Assembly: GCA_030562195.1 (NCBI GenBank)
Contig: CM060200.1
Span: forward strand, 13,578,001-13,642,000
Source of the DNA: Nipponacmea schrenckii
Lineage: Eukaryota; Mollusca; Gastropoda; Lottiidae
Direction of reading: 5' to 3'
Length of the DNA stretch: 64,000 bases
Shown: in pieces, positions 59,989 through 64,000 of the stretch
Layout: each line of letters begins with the position of its first letter
Numbering within the stretch: the first letter of the stretch is position 1
The notes under the pieces: model-generated
The model's database searches: none
What the model saw: only the letters and a program-made list of their open reading frames with translations
What the model was told of the DNA's origin: nothing
Program-made: the position numbers and the translations under genes

Positions 59989-61221
59989 CTATTTCTGAAT
60001 TAAGGCTTTAATGGTTCCACAGATTTTATTGAATTCTATTGTCTCAGAAGTTTGACTTATTTTAGATCCTGTCTGTAATGTTAAACTATAATTCTGTAGA
60101 TGGGTATTAAGGTGGCTGAAAGAGGGTATTTTGTTGTTTTTGGCGCATTTATAAATAAAAAACTTACAAAGTAAAATTATAATATTTAAAGAATTTTTAT
60201 TAGGATGGTTGTTTATCCCAAATAAAATAATAGTTGGTGTAAATTCGATACAAGTAGTATTTAATTTTAGAAGATTTGTTAAATTTTTCCATATTGGAGA
60301 GACAAAAGAGCAAGAAACAAAGAGGTGCATATAGTCTTCTATATGTGTTTTACAAAATGTACAAGTGTTTGACTCTGAAATTTTGATTAATTTTAAATAT
60401 GATTTTGTAGGTAGAATCCTATGTAATAGTCTAAATTGAAACCATTGTAAGTTCGTATCAGGAAGCAAATTAAAGGGATTACCAAAAATAAATTTCCAGT
60501 CAAAATCATAATTATTCAATATTTTGCTCCATTTAATAATTGAAGTTGGATTGACTTTTGATTTATTTAAAATATTATATATATTTTTACATCCAGTGTT
60601 GTTTTTTAAAATTTGTTCTAAATATAAAGGTATAAATGGACGTATAAAAGGGGATGTGCTCTTTGTGTTTTGTATGTTTTTTATTTTAAGGTATTTTTTG
60701 ATACAATTTATCAGGCCCTGGTATTTCAAGAATGAATGTATTTTTAGGTTATACTTTAGCTCTAGATCTTGTTTTAATAAAAATTCACCTTGATTATTTA
60801 ATAAATCTCCAAGAAAATTCACCCCATTTTTGTGCCATGAATGATAGAATATGTGGGAATTATTAATTTTTAGTGAGCTATTGTACCATAGGGGTATTTT
60901 TAAAAAAATATTGGAAATGTCAAGTTTGTCTATTAATTTTTTATATGCATTTAAAACATCTTTCCAAAAACTATTTTTACACTCAACATTAGTTTTTTCG
61001 ATATAAGCATCCCCAAAATTGGTCAGATTTTGTAAACTGTTTATACCAAAGTTTGCATTAAAAATATTAAGCCATGACTGGTCTGTTATAAATGCTCTGC
61101 GTATCCAAGTTATTTTTAAAGAATTTATAAAGGACTCTAGTTCAATCATTTTTAAACCACCATTGTCGTAAGGGGTGGTTAGCACTGATCGTTTGATTCT
61201 GTAAATTTTTTTGAGTTCCAA
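59989..61221 (-). CDS. LINE ORF2 C-terminal part (frameshifted)
   Basis: 410-codon frame overlapping the end of the upstream frame by 43 nt in a different phase. It starts within the post-RT region (YDNGGLKMIELESFINSLK), typical of L1/Tx1 elements where a 'GGL' motif follows the RT. It ends with a zinc-knuckle-like motif, CTFCKTHIEDYMHLFVSC, the CxxC...HxxxxC of this clade. The overlap strongly suggests one original ORF of about 1280 residues with a single indel close to 61200. The methionine at its start is not a real initiation site. Confidence 0.88.
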   Translation of the reverse strand: MELKKIYRIKRSVLTTPYDNGGLKMIELESFINSLKITWIRRAFITDQSWLNIFNANFGINSLQNLTNFGDAYIEKTNVECKNSFWKDVLNAYKKLIDKLDISNIFLKIPLWYNSSLKINNSHIFYHSWHKNGVNFLGDLLNNQGEFLLKQDLELKYNLKIHSFLKYQGLINCIKKYLKIKNIQNTKSTSPFIRPFIPLYLEQILKNNTGCKNIYNILNKSKVNPTSIIKWSKILNNYDFDWKFIFGNPFNLLPDTNLQWFQFRLLHRILPTKSYLKLIKISESNTCTFCKTHIEDYMHLFVSCSFVSPIWKNLTNLLKLNTTCIEFTPTIILFGINNHPNKNSLNIIILLCKFFIYKCAKNNKIPSFSHLNTHLQNYSLTLQTGSKISQTSETIEFNKICGTIKALIQK

Positions 61222-63815
61222 ATGAATGAGAAGAATTCGGTATTAAGATGTTTTATGAAGTCGATAGATGGGTTGGGAAGTGAGATAAATAGATGGGTTA
61301 GTTTTGGTATAATAATAGATTTTAAAACTGTTATTCTTCCGATAGGTGTTAAATGTCTTCTTTTCCATTGAGAAATGTTTTTTTTAATCTTTATAAATTG
61401 TTTATCGAAATTTAAAGTTATCATATCCTCTAGATTGACGGAAAAATCAAGCCCAAGAAGGTTAAAAGTAGTATTCCCCCAGTCCAGTTTCCACCTATCA
61501 TGATGATATACTTGTTGACTGTATTTTTTACTGCCAATCCACACAATTTTAGTTTTGGAGCTATTGATCTTTAAACCGGACATTTTTGCAAAATAATCGA
61601 GACAGTTTAAAGCAGAAAAGAGTGATTGTTTGGAACCATCTAAGAAAAGTGTAGTATCATCTGCAAATTGAGAAATCTTATGTTCTTTATCTCCTATTAT
61701 AATCCCTTTTATATCCTTTTTATTTTTTATCAAGATTGCCAAAATCTCTACCACAAGAATAAATATATATGGGGAAATGGGGTCTCCCTGGCGACATCCC
61801 CTTAGAAACTCAAAAGGCTCTGATAGAATACCGTTTTGAATGACAGATGCTCGTATATCACTATTTAAGATACAAATCCAATTTTTGATAGTTTGACCAA
61901 AATTGAAAAAGCTCATTACTTTATTAATAAATGACCAGGCCACAGAATCAAAGGCTTTTTCAAAATCAATCAATAGTAATAGTCCAGGTATGTCATGATG
62001 CTCTGTAAAATTCATTAAGTCGTAAACTAAACGGGTATTTTCGCCTATGTATCGACCGCTTATGAAGCCGGTCTGAGAATTAGATATTAGGATATTTAAT
62101 ACGGATTTTATACGATTTGCAATACAGCCGGATAAAAGTTTGTAAAAGACATTTAATAGAGTTATCGGTCTCCAATTTGATATATTTTCACGCGGTTTAT
62201 TTCCTTTGGGAATACATGTAATAATTCCAAGTCTCTGGTCTACAGGTAAAGTTTGTGTTTTATATATCTCATGCATAGATCTTAGAATGAAAGTTTTGAG
62301 GTATGGCCAAAAGAGTGTATAGAATTCGGATGGAAAGCCAGAAGAACCAGGAGATTTATCTGATTTCATTTTTTTCAATACATTTTCTATCTCAGTTTCT
62401 GTAATATCACCTTCCAATAGATTTGATTGGTTGTTATCTAATTTATGAACATTACAATGGTCTAGTATGTCAGCCAGGTTACAGTCTATAATTTCATTTT
62501 CTCTACTGTCATATAAATTGGAATAAAAGTTTTTAACCTCATTAAGAAAGTCCATTTGATCTTCAACTACTTCACCTGAATTTAATTTAAGAAAATGGAA
62601 AGTTTTATTAGTGTAATTATGGGATTCTAAGTTACAAAAAAATTTAGATGGTTTTTCTCCATCTTCGATCCATACAGATTTTGAGCGGACCATTTCACCT
62701 TTCATCTGTTGTTTTCTTAAATCTATTAGATCTTCCTTAAAATTTTCTAAAAGTTGCAGGTCGTCATTTATTTCATTTTTATCTATTTTTGTTTCCAGGG
62801 AATCTATTTTACTTATTAATTCTTGTTCTTTTTTAGTTCGTTCTCGTTTTTTATATATAGAATACCCGATGGATACAGATCGTAATTCCATTAGTAAGGT
62901 TGAGAGGAAAAGAGAGTCAGAAATATTAAGTTGTAAATTATGTTCATCTATTTTTTCAATATTATCTTGATTATAAACAATAATGGCATATTGTTTTTTT
63001 ATGTATTTGATTTTACTAATTATTGACTCGATATATTCTGTATCATTAAGGAGGCTTGTATTTAATTTCCAGAGTCCCTTACCATGTTTGAATTTATTAA
63101 CAACTAAATCTAATTGTACAGTAGAGTGGTCGGATCTGTATCCTGCATTTATCTTAATATTTTTAACATGATTTGTAAAGCTATCGGATATCAAGAAGAA
63201 ATCAAGTCTGGCTTGTTTTTTTGGTTTATTTTTTCGCCATGTATATCTTTTCAAATTTGGGTTTAGTGTACGAAAATAGTCGATAAGTTTGCATTCAGAC
63301 ATAATATGTAACACATTTTGTCTGGCTTTGGGATTATTAATATGGAGATAATTATTTGTATCCAGATCAGGGTCTATAACAAGGTTAAAGTCGCCACAAA
63401 CAACAGAAAAAGTATTGTCGGTTTCTAAAATATAAGCTCGAATTTTTTCAAAAAATTGTGGGTCATCTTTATTTGGTGCGTATACGTTGATCAAATTGAA
63501 TAATAAGTTTTCCACATTCAAATCAATGGCCAGAAAATTTCCTGTTTCATCTTTTTTGACATTTTTTATTTTAAATTCAACATTATCATTGATCAATATA
63601 GCTACCCCTCGAGCACTGGATGAGAATGGATTGGAGATACATTTAAATCCCCATTTGATTTCTATTTCATTTTCATCTTTCTCAGTAAAGTGGGTATCTT
63701 GTAAACATAAGATATTATAATTTTTTTGTTTATAATATTGGATGACATCTTTTCGTTTTTCTGGGGAACCAATACCTTGACAGTTTATAGTTATTATACT
63801 TATTGTGTTACTCAT
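61179..63815 (-). CDS. LINE ORF2: AP endonuclease and reverse transcriptase
   Basis: 878 codons. Residues 1-240 are an APE-type endonuclease: TINCQGIGS, CLQDTHF (Asp where Glu is usual), INVYAPN, VVCGDFN, ARLDFFLIS and YRSDHSTV. Residues ~450-740 are the reverse transcriptase: NWRPITLLNVFYKLLSG, SQTGFISGRYIGENTR, LLLIDFEKAFDSVAW, GCRQGDPISPYIF and the catalytic FADD (in QFADDTTLF, near residue 715). The protein then runs out of frame at FIWNSKKF, just before the C-terminal domain found at 59989-61221. Function: nicks target DNA and primes reverse transcription of the element RNA. The endonuclease motifs are intact apart from the conservative LQDTH change. Confidence 0.93.
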   Translation of the reverse strand: MSNTISIITINCQGIGSPEKRKDVIQYYKQKNYNILCLQDTHFTEKDENEIEIKWGFKCISNPFSSSARGVAILINDNVEFKIKNVKKDETGNFLAIDLNVENLLFNLINVYAPNKDDPQFFEKIRAYILETDNTFSVVCGDFNLVIDPDLDTNNYLHINNPKARQNVLHIMSECKLIDYFRTLNPNLKRYTWRKNKPKKQARLDFFLISDSFTNHVKNIKINAGYRSDHSTVQLDLVVNKFKHGKGLWKLNTSLLNDTEYIESIISKIKYIKKQYAIIVYNQDNIEKIDEHNLQLNISDSLFLSTLLMELRSVSIGYSIYKKRERTKKEQELISKIDSLETKIDKNEINDDLQLLENFKEDLIDLRKQQMKGEMVRSKSVWIEDGEKPSKFFCNLESHNYTNKTFHFLKLNSGEVVEDQMDFLNEVKNFYSNLYDSRENEIIDCNLADILDHCNVHKLDNNQSNLLEGDITETEIENVLKKMKSDKSPGSSGFPSEFYTLFWPYLKTFILRSMHEIYKTQTLPVDQRLGIITCIPKGNKPRENISNWRPITLLNVFYKLLSGCIANRIKSVLNILISNSQTGFISGRYIGENTRLVYDLMNFTEHHDIPGLLLLIDFEKAFDSVAWSFINKVMSFFNFGQTIKNWICILNSDIRASVIQNGILSEPFEFLRGCRQGDPISPYIFILVVEILAILIKNKKDIKGIIIGDKEHKISQFADDTTLFLDGSKQSLFSALNCLDYFAKMSGLKINSSKTKIVWIGSKKYSQQVYHHDRWKLDWGNTTFNLLGLDFSVNLEDMITLNFDKQFIKIKKNISQWKRRHLTPIGRITVLKSIIIPKLTHLFISLPNPSIDFIKHLNTEFFSFIWNSKKFTESNDQC

Positions 63816-64000
63816 TAATTAAAATTAGACATTGACTTTCAAGAATGAGATATATGAGCCTATAATATTTTGTTAATTTTGGGTTGTAATGTTGTAAGTG
63901 TACAGTATATAACATTTTACAAATATAAGTATAAATAAAAAAAGGATTGTTTGTTAATGGATAATAATACAAAAATACCAATAAAGTAGAATTAAAAAAC

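Larger units (their letters stand above)
59807..64000 (-). mobile_element. L1/Tx1-like LINE, poly(A) tail present, 5' end outside window
   Basis: On minus the element ends in a 58-nt A run (T run 59807-59864 on plus), preceded by a short 3' UTR. It carries an endonuclease/reverse transcriptase ORF broken into two frames (61179-63815 and 59989-61221). An ORF1 and 5' UTR, if present, lie past the right edge. The long pure tail suggests a young insertion. The flanking target-site duplication cannot be tested because the 5' end is missing. Confidence 0.92.

Overview
The window is animal nuclear DNA: AT-rich, with split genes that use GT-AG introns, many minisatellites, MITE-like DNA transposons, short ATTTCATTTC-tailed repeats and an L1/Tx1-like LINE. 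Repeat style and gene content (a multi-TIR/SAM protein, a CTR copper transporter with a His-rich N-terminus) suggest a lophotrochozoan, probably a mollusc; this is an inference, not a match to a known genome. All gene models below were assembled by hand from splice sites, reading phase and recalled family sequences. No alignment or database search was run.

Layout: 1-9.1 kb is almost gene-free and holds decayed repeats and a 51-bp minisatellite. At 9.2-10.1 kb (minus) lies a small gene or fragment resembling the dynein stalk region. A 78-bp minisatellite follows. At 12.4-17.9 kb (minus) is a complete 12-exon PPIE gene (RRM plus cyclophilin, 313 aa). It is head-to-head, about 1.1 kb apart, with a complete 26-exon SMC6 gene (plus, 19.1-35.9 kb, 1104 aa).

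The most unusual part is 31.3-44.9 kb. A tandem duplication copied the 3' ends of two convergent genes together: the last three exons of SMC6 and the last three exons of a TIR-SAM-TIR-TIR gene (minus, start at 46989, 723 aa). The order is intact SMC6, orphan TIR-gene exons, orphan SMC6 exons, intact TIR gene. The orphan exons keep frame and are nearly identical to the intact ones, while the introns have drifted. After the duplication, a 3.39-kb TA-target transposon with GC-rich palindromic subterminal arrays entered the last SMC6 intron of copy 1. Copy 2 preserves the empty site. That transposon carries a nested 466-bp TTAA-target MITE, whose same-length sister lies in a PPIE intron.

Further right are a hydrophobic ORF of doubtful status (47.8-48.2 kb), a complete four-exon CTR/SLC31A copper transporter (minus, 51.2-52.4 kb, 176 aa), a near-perfect 50-bp minisatellite (52.8-53.3 kb), a degenerate repeat field (54.5-55.2 kb), an unrecognised 412-aa single-exon ORF (plus, 56.2-57.5 kb), the last two exons of an unrecognised gene (minus, 58.6-59.4 kb), and a frameshifted LINE (minus) that runs off the right edge.

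The genes do not form one pathway. PPIE is a splicing-associated isomerase, SMC6 belongs to the SMC5/6 genome-maintenance complex, the TIR protein is probably an innate-immune or cell-death type signalling protein, and the CTR protein imports copper. The one structural link is the shared 3'-end duplication of SMC6 and the TIR gene.
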